DNA of 64,000 nucleotides. It comes from Pseudomonas sp. GM41(2012). GTDB taxonomy: Bacteria; Pseudomonadota; Gammaproteobacteria; Pseudomonadales; Pseudomonadaceae. This document shows, one piece after another, positions 38,099 through 47,219 of this stretch. Each line of letters starts with the position of its first letter. Positions within the stretch are counted from its first letter, which is position 1. The notes beneath the pieces were generated by a model. It was not told where the DNA came from, did not search any database, and saw only the letters and a list, made by a program, of their open reading frames with translations. The position numbers were made by a program, and so were the translations under genes. The DNA lies in NCBI RefSeq assembly GCF_000282315.2, contig NZ_AKJN02000006.1:186001-250000 (forward strand). The letters run 5' to 3'.

Positions 38099-38995
38099 TC
38101 ACCACACCATGCGGCTGAAATCGCAGCAACGCGCTGCCAGACGTGCAACCTCGACACTGAGGCCCTGAAGACGATCGGCGCGGTGTACGGCGATGTAATG
38201 GATAGGAGGCAACGCGGGCTCGGTTTCGATGACCTGCAGACGGCCCTGGTCCACCAACGGCGAGAGACACTGGCGAGGCAGGTAGCTGATGCCGACACCG
38301 GACAGGGTCAGGCCCAACTGGGCGATCAGGTAGTTGCTTTTGATCGTACGGTGGACCCGAACGTCATGCTGGGCAAACCAGCGCTCATAGATCAACCCGG
38401 TGCCGGAGCCGCCCCCCTGAGTCAGGACGGTGTACGAGGAAATGGCCTGCATATTCATGATCTCGTTACCCTGATGCAGCGAGGGTGCGCACATCCAGGC
38501 GTTCTCCACCGAACTCAGCGGGGTGCTGACGAAACGCGCATCGGCAAAGATATCGGGAACGATGATCAGGTCGAGCTGATCGCTCTCCAGTTTAGCCACC
38601 AGTTCGGTGCTGAGCTCGACCGAGGGTTCGAGTACCACTTTGGGGTATGCACTGCGAATACCCTCGACCAGCGCCGGCAGCCAAGTCATGGCGGTCAGCT
38701 CGGTGACGCCGATGCGAAAGCGCCTGACCAACACTTCCTTGGAGCTTATGCGTTCAAGCAGGTAGTCGCGCTGGCGCAGAATCTCCGTGGCCTGCTCGAA
38801 CAACTCTGTGCCTTTTTCCGTCAGACGCGCACTGCGTTTTGAACGATCAAAAATCGGCATGTCGAAGACATCTTCCAGCTCCTGAATACGCTTGGAGATG
38901 GCCGACTGGGACATGTTCAGTTTCATGGCTGCGGATTCGAAGCTACCCAGTTCCACAATCCAGTAGATGGCTTCCAGTTGCTTGAACGTGATCAT
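38099..38995 (-). CDS. LysR-family regulator
   Basis: This 298-residue LysR protein has the HTH at ITFKQLEAIYWIVELGSFES and QSAISKRIQELEDVFD. The effector domain begins near residue 90 (RRFRIGVTELTAMTW). I chose ATG 38995 for the standard N-terminus. It follows the aminotransferase and its terminator on the same strand and precedes the lone RraA gene by 126 bp. It could control that gene or the triple-RraA operon. No divergent partner is present. Confidence 0.88.
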   Translation of the reverse strand: MITFKQLEAIYWIVELGSFESAAMKLNMSQSAISKRIQELEDVFDMPIFDRSKRSARLTEKGTELFEQATEILRQRDYLLERISSKEVLVRRFRIGVTELTAMTWLPALVEGIRSAYPKVVLEPSVELSTELVAKLESDQLDLIIVPDIFADARFVSTPLSSVENAWMCAPSLHQGNEIMNMQAISSYTVLTQGGGSGTGLIYERWFAQHDVRVHRTIKSNYLIAQLGLTLSGVGISYLPRQCLSPLVDQGRLQVIETEPALPPIHYIAVHRADRLQGLSVEVARLAARCCDFSRMVW

Positions 38996-39070
38996 GGCTC
39001 GGGCTCGGTTGAAAAAAAGTGTTCCATTGTTTACCAGAAGCATCGAGTTAACGCTGCTGATCAACAGCAA

Positions 39071-39095
39071 AACCCGGCCATGGCCGGGTTAGTTT
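39071..39095. terminator. Hairpin terminator after the aminotransferase operon
   Basis: A perfect 20-bp palindrome (arms AACCCGGCCA and TGGCCGGGTT) lies at 39071-39090, 18 bp past the aminotransferase stop. T's follow on both strands (TTTT within 6 bp on minus, a run of five on plus). The operon ends here on the minus strand. Confidence 0.75.
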
Positions 39096-39107
39096 TTCAG
39101 CGACGGA

Positions 39108-40322
39108 TTAACGCAGGGAGGTGCAGAACGTACGGATCGCCCCGCACGCCCGGCGCAATGAAGCATCATCCAGGGCATAGGCAATGCGAATGTAAGGGCC
39201 AAGTCCAAAAGCGCTGCCATGCACCACGGCCACATTTGCTTCGTCGAGTAGCGCGTGAGCGACATCTTCGTCGGTGTGCAGTACGCGGCCACCCGCCGAG
39301 GTACGACCGATCAATCCGGCACAGGAAGCGAACGCATAAAACGCCCCGGCTGGACTGACGCATTCAAGGCCTGGGGTGTCGTTCAGCAGATTCACCATCA
39401 AATCTCGACGACTCTGGAATGCAACGCGGCTTTCACGGATGAAGTCCTTGGGCCCCTCCAACGCGGCGAGCGCGGCCTGTTGCGAGATCGAGCTTGCCCC
39501 CGAGGTTTGCTGGCCTTGCAGTTTTTCCATCGCCTCCAGCAGCCAGCGTGGCCCTGTGGCAAAACCGATGCGCCAGCCGGTCATGGCGTAGGCCTTGGAA
39601 ACACCGTTCATGGTCAGGGTTCGCGCTGCCAGCCGTGGTTCAACCTGGGCCAGGGTATGGAACACTTGATCATCGAAGATCAGGTGTTCGTAGATGTCAT
39701 CGGCCAGGATCAACACATGAGGATGAGCCAACAACACCTGCGCCAAGGCTTGAAGCTCATCCCGGCTGTACACCGCGCCCGTCGGGTTGGACGGCGAATT
39801 GAGGATCAACCAGCGGGTCTGCGGTGTGATCGCTGCGGCCAGCGCCGAGGGCGTCAGCTTGAAACCGGTATCGGCATCGCAGGTGACGATTCGGGTTTCA
39901 CCGCCGCACAGTTGAACCATCTCCGGGTAACTGACCCAGTACGGCGCCGGCACGATGACTTCGTCACCCTCATTGAGGGTCGCGGCCAGGGCGTTGTAGA
40001 TCACCTGTTTGCCACCGTTGCAGACGAGGGTGTCTTGCCAGGTGACGTCCAGGCCGTTCTCGCGGCGGAACTTGGCGGCCACCGCTTCTCGCAGTGAACG
40101 TACCCCGGCGACCTGGGTGTAGCGGGTGTGACCGTGTTCAATGGCATGAATGGCCGCTTCGCGCACATGCTTGGGCGTATCGAAATCTGGTTCGCCGGCG
40201 CACAGCGAAATGATCTTCGCACCTTGTGCCCGGCGCTCTGCAACCCGATCCATGATTCGGTAAGTTGCGGAAGGTTGCGCGCTGGCCAGGCGCTGGTTCA
40301 GCCGCTGGATATCGGCGCTCAT
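39108..40322 (-). CDS. PLP-dependent class I aminotransferase
   Basis: This 404-residue fold-type I aminotransferase of the AspC/YfdZ-like group has the PLP lysine Lys243 in MNGVSKAYAMTGWRIGF, with Asn178 (NSPSNPTGAVYS), Asp209 and Tyr211 in the cofactor site and a C-terminal Arg (GPYIRIAYALDD) for the substrate carboxylate. Start ATG 40322 overlaps the stop of the upstream RraA gene (ATGA) and has GGAGAG ahead. Translational coupling to three RraA genes suggests it makes the 2-oxo acid that they cleave. Amino acids of the 4-substituted glutamate type would fit. Aspartate, alanine or another amino acid cannot be excluded. Confidence 0.9.
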   Translation of the reverse strand: MSADIQRLNQRLASAQPSATYRIMDRVAERRAQGAKIISLCAGEPDFDTPKHVREAAIHAIEHGHTRYTQVAGVRSLREAVAAKFRRENGLDVTWQDTLVCNGGKQVIYNALAATLNEGDEVIVPAPYWVSYPEMVQLCGGETRIVTCDADTGFKLTPSALAAAITPQTRWLILNSPSNPTGAVYSRDELQALAQVLLAHPHVLILADDIYEHLIFDDQVFHTLAQVEPRLAARTLTMNGVSKAYAMTGWRIGFATGPRWLLEAMEKLQGQQTSGASSISQQAALAALEGPKDFIRESRVAFQSRRDLMVNLLNDTPGLECVSPAGAFYAFASCAGLIGRTSAGGRVLHTDEDVAHALLDEANVAVVHGSAFGLGPYIRIAYALDDASLRRACGAIRTFCTSLR

Positions 40323-40957
40323 GCGCGGGCTCTCCACTCAGTCAGGTTCATCAGTTCCAGAGTCGAGCGGCCTTCGGTCAACGCCTGCATCATCTGCGCT
40401 TCCTTGCTCGCGCGCGCCTCGCCTTCGGCCAGGGTACGTGCCGCATCCGCCTTGGGAATGATGATCACACCGTCATCGTCGGCCACCACCCAGTCACCCT
40501 GAGCCACTAAAGCACCGTTGAAATTGAACGGTTGCCCCACCGAAGGCGCACTGGCCTTGACCGTACCTTTCACCGAGATGCCGCGAGCAAACACCGGGAA
40601 CTGGCGTTTCTTCAGCGCAGCGATGTCGCGTACGCCACCATCGATCACCAACCCGACCACGCCAGCTGCTTCGGCCGCCACGGTCAGCACTTCGCCCCAA
40701 TAACCGGCGATGAAGCCACCTGTACCCACGACCAGCACGCTGCCACGGGGCACGCGTTCCATCGCGAGGTGCAGGGCGAGGTTGTCGCCGGGCGAGCATT
40801 CCAGAGGGTAAGCGGGGGCGGAAATGAAGGCGCCGTCCCAGATTGGGCGGATCGCACTGTCGACCGCGCAAGGCAGGTGGGACGCTTCATACAGCGTCGA
40901 GCTGCCCAGCACTTTTGCCCGCGCGTGGAAATCCAGGGGGAGCGGGAGCGTGGTCAT
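40319..40957 (-). CDS. RraA-type aldolase/decarboxylase family protein (2)
   Basis: This 212-residue member of the RraA fold has the signature Glu89-x20-Arg110-Asp111 (GYWGEVLTV, VIDGGVRDI). As in the protein at 37307, Glu replaces the Asp seen in classical class II pyruvate aldolases. The tail DWVVADDDGVIIIPK is family-typical. It is the third of three consecutive RraA genes and overlaps both neighbours. The N-terminus (DFHARAKVLGSSTLYEAS) differs clearly from the other two. It may be a subunit of a mixed assembly or have another substrate. Confidence 0.83.
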   Translation of the reverse strand: MTTLPLPLDFHARAKVLGSSTLYEASHLPCAVDSAIRPIWDGAFISAPAYPLECSPGDNLALHLAMERVPRGSVLVVGTGGFIAGYWGEVLTVAAEAAGVVGLVIDGGVRDIAALKKRQFPVFARGISVKGTVKASAPSVGQPFNFNGALVAQGDWVVADDDGVIIIPKADAARTLAEGEARASKEAQMMQALTEGRSTLELMNLTEWRARA

Positions 40958-41619
40958 CAGACTTTCCTCTGCAGGCTGTGGTAACCCAGTGCGGCCCGGG
41001 CTTCTTTAAGGGTTTTGCCTTGAGTGATCAGGGCGCGAATGTCGGCTTCGATCGATTCGATCTGACGGGCACACGCCGCCACTTCAGCCGCACGAGCGCG
41101 GGGGACGATCACCACGCCATTGGCATCAGCGACCACGATGTCACGGGCACATACTCGGGCGGTGCCGATGGACACCGGCTGGTTGACCGACTGAACCTGT
41201 ACGCGGTCTTTGCCGGTGCGCATGAAGCGGCCCTTGCTGAAGATCGGGTAGCCATCGCCCAGTGCTTTGTTCACGTCACGGCAAACACCGTCGATGACTG
41301 TGGCAGCGATCTGCCGAGTGCCGGCGTACTGGGTCATGATGTCGCCCCAAACCGTGCAGTCGGTGCGGCCGCCGTTGTCGATCACCACCACGTCACCAGG
41401 CGCCACGTCTTCGATGAAATCGCCCACGGTGCCAGGCGGTACGCTGGCCGAGACGTACTGCACGGTGAACGCCGGACCGACGATGACCTTGCTGTAATTG
41501 TCCAGCGGTGCCACGCCGAGGCATTGACCGGGCAGGCCGAGTTTGTCCAGCGCATCGGAGACGCCCGGGGTGTCCAGGCCTTCAAACAAGGCGACCAGTT
41601 CTTTGTCTTCAAGATTCAT
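40957..41619 (-). CDS. RraA-type aldolase, HMG/CHA aldolase-like (3)
   Basis: This 220-residue protein retains the class II aldolase signature Asp93-x20-Arg114-Asp115 (TVWGDIMTQY, VIDGVCRDV), the pattern that binds the divalent metal and pyruvate enolate in HMG and 4-carboxy-4-hydroxy-2-oxoadipate aldolases. DIVVADANGVVIVPR follows near the C-terminus. Start and stop each overlap a neighbouring RraA gene by one base. Cleavage of a 4-hydroxy-2-oxo acid to pyruvate is the best guess. Confidence 0.86.
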   Translation of the reverse strand: MNLEDKELVALFEGLDTPGVSDALDKLGLPGQCLGVAPLDNYSKVIVGPAFTVQYVSASVPPGTVGDFIEDVAPGDVVVIDNGGRTDCTVWGDIMTQYAGTRQIAATVIDGVCRDVNKALGDGYPIFSKGRFMRTGKDRVQVQSVNQPVSIGTARVCARDIVVADANGVVIVPRARAAEVAACARQIESIEADIRALITQGKTLKEARAALGYHSLQRKV

Positions 41620-42284
41620 CAGGCGTGCTCCACATGGATCGCTTCGAATTGGGTGTCATGCATCACTTCGGCGACCGAGCGACCGCTGCGAACAGCCTCG
41701 ACCATGCCGTCCTGACGGCGGGCAATACGCTCGCCAAGGTCGATCACTTTCTCGATGTAGGCTGAGGGCACGAACACGGTGCCGCAGGTATCGGCGATGA
41801 CATAGTCGTTCTCGCTGACATCGACGCCGGCCACTTTAATGGTCACGGCAGCATCGATCTGCACCACCCGATTGCGGGCACTGATCATGGTCACGCCGCG
41901 ACCGTAAACCGGGTAGCCAATTGACTCGCTGCCGTCGATGTCGCGGCTGAAACCGTCGATTACCGTGCCGCGCACTTTCTTGCTGACTGCTGCATTGGCG
42001 AGGATATCGCCCCAGCAGGAGATGCCTTCGATGCCGCCGGCGATCACCAGCACACGATCATCGCTGTCGATCTGTTCCACCACGGGGGTAATCAGGTGCA
42101 CAGTGGGGGCGTTGTCGGTTTTAGGAGCCAGCAGCACGGTGCTGGCGCGACCGACAATCTTTGGGCAATTCCATAACGGGCGCAGCCCAACGGTGGCACC
42201 CGGCAGGCCGAGGAAGTCGAGCGCATCGGAAACCGTGTTGGTATCCAGCGCCGCCAAGCGATCCAGCAAACTCTTATTGATCAT
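41619..42284 (-). CDS. RraA-type aldolase, HMG/CHA aldolase-like (4)
   Basis: This 221-residue protein is the first gene of the operon. It has Asp93-x20-Arg114-Asp115 (SCWGDILAN, VIDGFSRDI), in the same alignment positions as its neighbour, and NDYVIADTCGTVFVP in the C-terminal strand. It diverges from the LysR gene at 42390 across 105 bp that contain an inverted repeat (42335-42380). Together with the next two genes it gives three adjacent RraA proteins of different sequence, which are not simple tandem copies. Confidence 0.86.
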   Translation of the reverse strand: MINKSLLDRLAALDTNTVSDALDFLGLPGATVGLRPLWNCPKIVGRASTVLLAPKTDNAPTVHLITPVVEQIDSDDRVLVIAGGIEGISCWGDILANAAVSKKVRGTVIDGFSRDIDGSESIGYPVYGRGVTMISARNRVVQIDAAVTIKVAGVDVSENDYVIADTCGTVFVPSAYIEKVIDLGERIARRQDGMVEAVRSGRSVAEVMHDTQFEAIHVEHA

Positions 42285-42334
42285 GGGAAAGCCCCAGTGG
42301 TGACGGAGGCGCCCAGTGTCGGCGAGGCAGTTTG

Positions 42335-42380
42335 ATAGGTATATTACGAATCACAGATGCGTTAGATACGTTAAACCTAT
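42335..42380. promoter_or_regulatory. Inverted repeat between divergent LysR and RraA genes
   Basis: ATAGGTATATTACG (42335-42348) faces CGTTAAACCTAT (42369-42380). The outer arms ATAGGT and ACCTAT are perfect. Its place in a LysR-target divergent promoter makes it a candidate operator for the LysR at 42390. Confidence 0.4.
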
Positions 42381-42389
42381 GGATTAATC

Positions 42390-43283
42390 ATGATCAATTT
42401 CCGACTGATTCGTCATCTCTGGTTGTTCCTGGCGGTGGCCGAAGAACAGAATTTCGGCCGCGCGGCCAAGCGTTTGGGCATGTCCCAGCCACCGCTGAGC
42501 GAGCAGATCCAGGTGCTGGAGCAGGCGCTCAAGGTCAAGCTGTTCGACCGTTCGCGACGCGGTGCGAAGCTGACTCCGGTGGGGGCGGCGATTCTGCCGG
42601 CGGTGCGCAAGTTCGCCGACCAACTGGAACGTCTGGAGCTCGCTGTGGAGGAGGCGGTGGCGGGGCAGTCGGGGATGTTGACCATCGGCGCGATTTCCAC
42701 GGCCATGTTCGATGTCTTGCCGGGTTTGATCGAGCAACTGAAAAGTGATTACCCGCACCTCACGGTGTCTGTACGGGAGATCGACAGCGTCGAAGCCGTC
42801 CCGGCGCTGGAGGCCGGTGACATCGACCTGGCCTTCGCCCGGCTGGACGGTGATCTTGGGGCCTCGATCAAATCACTGCCGCTGACTAAGGACCGCCTGG
42901 TTGTGGCCCTGCCCAGCGATCACCCCTTGGCTGCGCGCACGCGAATCAGCCTGTCCAGCCTGGCCACTGAACCCTTAGTGATGTTTTCCCGAAAGGTCAG
43001 CCCGGTCTACTTTGACAATCTGATCGCGACCTGCCGCGCCAGCGGTTTTTCCCCACGCGTACTGCATGAAGTGCGCTCGGTCGCCTCGCAAATTGCCTTT
43101 GTCAGCTGCGGCCAGGGCATCGCACTGGTACCGGCGGCGCTGAAAAAACTGGCGCCGGACAATGTGGTTTTTCGATCGCTGAGCCAGAAGCTCAATGTCG
43201 TGACCACAGCGGTGGCCTGGAATGCAGATCGGCCCAACCCGCTGGTGGAGGAGCTGGTCACCCGGCTCCAATCCCGGGCGTGA
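42390..43283 (+). CDS. LysR-family regulator, divergent from the RraA operon
   Basis: This 297-residue LysR protein of the BenM/CatM-like subgroup has the N-terminus LIRHLWLFLAVAEEQNFGRA and the HTH GMSQPPLSEQIQVLEQ. The effector domain starts near residue 92 (LTIGAISTAMFDVLPGLIEQ). It is transcribed away from the triple-RraA/aminotransferase operon, the usual layout for the regulator of such an operon. The alpha/beta hydrolase gene follows on the same strand after 158 bp. Confidence 0.9.
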   Translation: MINFRLIRHLWLFLAVAEEQNFGRAAKRLGMSQPPLSEQIQVLEQALKVKLFDRSRRGAKLTPVGAAILPAVRKFADQLERLELAVEEAVAGQSGMLTIGAISTAMFDVLPGLIEQLKSDYPHLTVSVREIDSVEAVPALEAGDIDLAFARLDGDLGASIKSLPLTKDRLVVALPSDHPLAARTRISLSSLATEPLVMFSRKVSPVYFDNLIATCRASGFSPRVLHEVRSVASQIAFVSCGQGIALVPAALKKLAPDNVVFRSLSQKLNVVTTAVAWNADRPNPLVEELVTRLQSRA

Positions 43284-43441
43284 GTCGACCAAGGCCCTTG
43301 CGTGAATACGAGTGATAGGTTTGGCGTATGTAAGCCTTACCGAATCAGGAATTTACAGATGGCTCGATTCCCTTGAAATTGCGTGTCTGGCTGCCGGCAA
43401 TCCAGGCTCGGCCCAACCTTTTCGCTCAAGGAGTCAACAAC

Positions 43442-44260
43442 GTGCCCTCACCAGAAACGTTCACTCACGTGCAACTCCCCCTGACGGTGGAGGGTGTCCA
43501 ACTGAACGTGGCCGCCCTCCATCGCGACGGCGTCCTGGCGCCGATCGTGTTCCTGCATGGTTTTGGTTCGACCAAAGAAGACTATGCCGACATCGTGCAG
43601 CAGCCCGCATTCGCCGGTCACCCTTTCGTGGCTTACGACGCACCGGGTTGCGGCGAAAGCCAGTGCAGTGATCTGTCCAGGATATCGATTCCCTTTCTGC
43701 TGCAGACGGCGCTGCAGGTGCTGGCGCATTTTGGCATTGAACGCTTCCATCTGGTCGGTCACTCCATGGGTGGGCTGACCGCGCTGATGCTGGCCCATCA
43801 GTTTCCGGGCCGGGTGCTCAGCTTCGTCGATATCGAGGGCAATATCGCCCCGGAAGACTGCTTCCTCAGCCGACAAATCATTGACTATCCGAGCAACGAT
43901 CCCGAGGCGTTTTTCGCGGCCTTCATTGAACGTGCCCGGCACGCCCCGGCCTATGCCAGTGCGCTTTATTCCGCGAGCTTGCGGCACAAGGTGCGTGCTG
44001 GTGCGGTGCGAGGGATTTTCCAGTCGATGGTCGATCTCTCCGATAATGCCGATCTGATGGGCAAATTCCTCGGGTTGAAATGCCCAAGGATGTTCATGTA
44101 CGGCGAACAGAACGCTTCGTTGTCCTATCTCTCGCATATCCAGGCCGAGGGTGTCCGGCTGGCACCCATTCCTGATTGCGGGCATTTCCCGATGTATTCC
44201 AACCCCGTCGCGATGTGGCAACAGATCTCTGATTTTCAGGCGAGCAGCCTTACCGGGTGA
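43442..44260 (+). CDS. Alpha/beta hydrolase
   Basis: This 272-residue hydrolase has HGFGSTKEDY (oxyanion hole), the nucleophile elbow VGHSMGG with Ser108, and a C-terminal His248 in CGHFPMYSNP. I chose GTG 43442 because AAGGAG lies 8 bp upstream; an in-frame ATG at 43373 has no ribosome site. No signal peptide is seen, so it acts in the cytoplasm. It sits between LysR and an MHS transporter. An esterase or C-C hydrolase that opens a substrate for the island is possible, but the substrate is unknown. Confidence 0.88.
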   Translation: MPSPETFTHVQLPLTVEGVQLNVAALHRDGVLAPIVFLHGFGSTKEDYADIVQQPAFAGHPFVAYDAPGCGESQCSDLSRISIPFLLQTALQVLAHFGIERFHLVGHSMGGLTALMLAHQFPGRVLSFVDIEGNIAPEDCFLSRQIIDYPSNDPEAFFAAFIERARHAPAYASALYSASLRHKVRAGAVRGIFQSMVDLSDNADLMGKFLGLKCPRMFMYGEQNASLSYLSHIQAEGVRLAPIPDCGHFPMYSNPVAMWQQISDFQASSLTG

Positions 44261-44294
44261 GTCTGGTCGTCCTGAGGGCTTCCTGCGCTTGCAA

Positions 44295-44325
44295 AAAAGG
44301 GCCCATGGATCTCATGGGCCCTTTT
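44295..44325. terminator. Bidirectional terminator between hydrolase and MHS transporter
   Basis: AAAAGGGCCCATG (44295-44307) and CATGGGCCCTTTT (44313-44325) form a perfect hairpin with a 5-base loop and T-rich flanks on both strands. It separates two convergent genes. Confidence 0.9.
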
Positions 44326-44352
44326 CAATTACCTGCTGTAATCGTCAGTGTT

Positions 44353-45729
44353 TCAAACGCTCGCAGCGTGCGACTTTGCGCAACCCTTCAAACCGGTGCG
44401 TTCTTCGACCTCGCCGGAACCGCTGATGTACCCGTAGCGCGACAGGTTCGGCATCAGCATCGCGGCGATGAAAGTGATGGTCACAACGGCTGCGACATAG
44501 AAGAAGAAATACTCCTCAATGCCTTGGGACCGGAGTGACAAGGCTACGTACTCAGCTGTGCCGCCGAATGCCGCGTTGCCGACGGCATACGGAAAGCCCA
44601 CGCCCAATGCGCGTACCGCAGGCGGGAACAATTCAGCTTTTACAATCCCGGCGATAGGGGTGTAGAGCGACGCAATAGCCAGGCCACCAAACACCAGCAA
44701 GAATGCCGTAAACGGGCTGCTGACCGATTGCAGGGAATAGAGCAGGGGAATCACCAGCACCATGGCCAACCCGGAAAACATCAGCATGTGCGCCTTGATC
44801 CCGATACGGTCAGCGAGCAAACCAAAGAGCGGCTGGCAGAACATGAAGCCGACCAGGGCGGCGGTCATGATGAAGCTCACCGTTTCCGGACTGAAGCCAG
44901 CGGAAATCACCAGAAATTTTTGCATGTAGGTGGTGAAGGTATAGAAATACAGCGATCCGCCGATGGTGAACGCCACCACCAGCGCGACCGCCCGTTTGTG
45001 CTTGAACATGCCGCGTAGCGAGCCGGCGTCTTTGCGGTTCATGTCTTTCTTGGTGGCGGTTTCATGCATTGCACGCCGCAGATACACCACGACGATTGAG
45101 CTTAGCGCACCGATGAAGAACGGAATCCTCCAACCCCATTCGCGCAATTCTTCGCCGGTGAGGGTTTGCTGGAGAATGACCACAGTCATCAATGCCATGA
45201 GCTGACCGGCAATGATGGTGAAGTACTGAAAGGAACCATAAAAACAGCGACGACCAGGTGTCGCGATCTCACTGATGTAGGTGGCACCGGTTCCGTACTC
45301 TGCCCCTACCGATAAGCCCTGAATGAGTCTGGCGACGACGAGCAAAACCGGTGCAGCCACACCGATGGTTTCATAGGTCGGCATGACGGCAATCAGCAGG
45401 GAGCCGGCGCACATCATGAACACCGAAATAATCATCGAAACCTTGCGGCCGCGAGTGTCAGCGATCCAGCCGAAAATCCAGCCACCGAGCGGGCGCATGA
45501 AAAAGCCGACGGCGAAGACGCCGGCAGTTGCGAGCAACTGACTGGTGGTGTCGCCTTTGGGGAAAAACGAAGCCGCAAAGTAGATGGAGGTATAGGCGTA
45601 AATGAAAAAGTCGTACCACTCCACCAAATTGCCCGAGCAGGCACCCATGATGGCTCTGACGCGATTCGGACTTTTCACCGGATCGGTCTTGGCAGCGTGG
45701 CTGGTTGAGTCTGTGGTTGATGCGGACAT
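44353..45729 (-). CDS. MHS-family MFS transporter (dicarboxylate/alpha-ketoglutarate type)
   Basis: This 458-residue, 12-TM member of the metabolite:H+ symporter family has GNLVEWYDFFIYAY in TM1, RPLGGWIFGWIADTRGRK in the first loop, and RLIQGLSVGAEYGTG. Relatives carry alpha-ketoglutarate, citrate, shikimate and cis-aconitate. Start ATG 45729 gives the normal N-terminus. It is a close paralogue of the transporter at 53617, and a LysR gene lies divergently 506 bp away. A C5-C6 di- or tricarboxylate is the likely cargo. Confidence 0.9.
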   Translation of the reverse strand: MSASTTDSTSHAAKTDPVKSPNRVRAIMGACSGNLVEWYDFFIYAYTSIYFAASFFPKGDTTSQLLATAGVFAVGFFMRPLGGWIFGWIADTRGRKVSMIISVFMMCAGSLLIAVMPTYETIGVAAPVLLVVARLIQGLSVGAEYGTGATYISEIATPGRRCFYGSFQYFTIIAGQLMALMTVVILQQTLTGEELREWGWRIPFFIGALSSIVVVYLRRAMHETATKKDMNRKDAGSLRGMFKHKRAVALVVAFTIGGSLYFYTFTTYMQKFLVISAGFSPETVSFIMTAALVGFMFCQPLFGLLADRIGIKAHMLMFSGLAMVLVIPLLYSLQSVSSPFTAFLLVFGGLAIASLYTPIAGIVKAELFPPAVRALGVGFPYAVGNAAFGGTAEYVALSLRSQGIEEYFFFYVAAVVTITFIAAMLMPNLSRYGYISGSGEVEERTGLKGCAKSHAASV

Positions 45730-46235
45730 GATGTTCACCCTTTCTTCAAGGCGAGACGATACGAGGAGCACACTGAGGCGTCTCCGACGTTGTTAGCTCG
45801 ACGGGTTGATGTGCTTAACGCAGCGGCTTTGACCTGTTGACGATCAAGGCAAATGAAGAGGGGGGATGTACGCGAGAGGTCAGTTGCTCGCTGACTGGAT
45901 GAGCCGGGTAGCTCAGGCAAAGATGAACGATGTAGATCATGGCACAAGCCCTCGAATCTTATTCTTGTAGTGAGTCGAGCGCTCTTTGGCGCCGACGTTG
46001 ATTGCACGCTACCGCAGAGTCAGGTGGGTAATAAGCCGTCAGGCAGGCCTAACTGATATACCTAAATTCTATAGCTTGGCATGCAGCCCCGACGGGCCGG
46101 GGGATACAGCTGGCTCGAAAGCCTTGAGACCTCACGACACGCGGTTTGCGGGGCACTCCAGGGCCTGAAAATACGATTACACTCACAACACTTTCGACGC
46201 ATATCGCGCCGAGCCCGATGCTGACTGGCCTGGTA
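45730..46235. promoter_or_regulatory. Divergent intergenic region between MHS transporter and LysR
   Basis: These 506 bp hold no gene I can support. A 90-codon minus-strand frame here has atypical composition and ends in the transporter leader. The right part (about 46045-46080) is AT-rich (ATATACCTAAATTCTATAGC) and is the likely promoter/operator zone. Confidence 0.4.
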
Positions 46236-47159
46236 ATGGATGTCGTTCAACTCAAAACCCTGATTCATGTGGCCGAACTCGGCAGTCTCAGCAAGGCCTC
46301 CGACCGGCTTCACATCGCACAACCGGCACTTAGCCGGCAAATTCGATTGTTGGAAAAAGAGCTCGGCACCTACCTGTTTGATCGACATGGACGAGGCATG
46401 GAGATTACCGATGCCGGCCGCGAAGTGCTGGCGCATGCCACCCGCATCATGGAAGAAATGGAGTCCATTCGAAGTTCTGTGGTGGGCGGAAAGACCTCTT
46501 TTCGGGGAACGGTCGTCATCGGTACGACGCCGACGGTAGCGGAAATTGTCACCGTTCCGTTGGTACGCAAGATCAAAGAAGCGCATCCGAATCTCGCCGT
46601 CAGGTTTTCCTCAGCCTTCAGCGGCTATCTGCTGGATTGGGTTCAGCGTGGCGAATTGGAACTGGCGATTTCTTACGATCCGCAACCCTTGCATACGCTG
46701 CGTATCGTACCGGTGATGATGGAAAACCTGCTGCTGGTCGGCCCCGCCAGCGCCAACCTGCGTCTTGATACGCCGGTGTCGTTCGAGTCTTTGGCTGAGC
46801 AGCCATTGGTGTTGCCGAGCGCTCGACATAGCCTTCGCGTGATTCTGGATGATTGCGCACGAGAAGTCGGGATCAAGCTCAAGACCAGTGTAGAAGCGGA
46901 TTCCTTTGGCGCGATGATCGCCTTGGTCTGCAATGGGTTCGGCTTGACCGCTTTGCCTTTGGCATCGATTTACACGCAAATCGAAGCGGGTGTGCTCAGT
47001 GCAGCCCCCTTGGTCGACCCCATTCCCATGCGCAAACTCGTTCAGGTTTTTCCTGCTGACAGGCGTGTCAGTCCGGCCGCCAAATTTGTCGGGGATGCCT
47101 TCATCGAGATTGCTGCCGATCTGGTCAGTCGCAAGATTTGGGCCGGGCACATGCTTTGA
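46236..47159 (+). CDS. LysR-family regulator
   Basis: This 307-residue LysR protein (CynR/NAC-like) has the HTH MDVVQLKTLIHVAELGSLSK and QPALSRQIRLLEKEL. The effector domain begins with VVIGTTPTVAEIVTVPLVRK. ATG 46236 gives the typical start; an ATG six codons earlier is possible. It is divergent from the MHS transporter and 60 bp ahead of an MFS gene, so either may be its target. Confidence 0.88.
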   Translation: MDVVQLKTLIHVAELGSLSKASDRLHIAQPALSRQIRLLEKELGTYLFDRHGRGMEITDAGREVLAHATRIMEEMESIRSSVVGGKTSFRGTVVIGTTPTVAEIVTVPLVRKIKEAHPNLAVRFSSAFSGYLLDWVQRGELELAISYDPQPLHTLRIVPVMMENLLLVGPASANLRLDTPVSFESLAEQPLVLPSARHSLRVILDDCAREVGIKLKTSVEADSFGAMIALVCNGFGLTALPLASIYTQIEAGVLSAAPLVDPIPMRKLVQVFPADRRVSPAAKFVGDAFIEIAADLVSRKIWAGHML

Positions 47160-47219
47160 ATTCTCGGTCAATTTGTTAGCCCCTCCGTGTAATAGCTTCT
47201 CACCACTGATGACACTGCC

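Noticed and set aside
45735..46007. 90-codon minus-strand frame in the MHS/LysR intergenic region
   Set aside because: No ribosome site, Ser/Arg-rich atypical composition, and it runs into the leader of the transporter gene.
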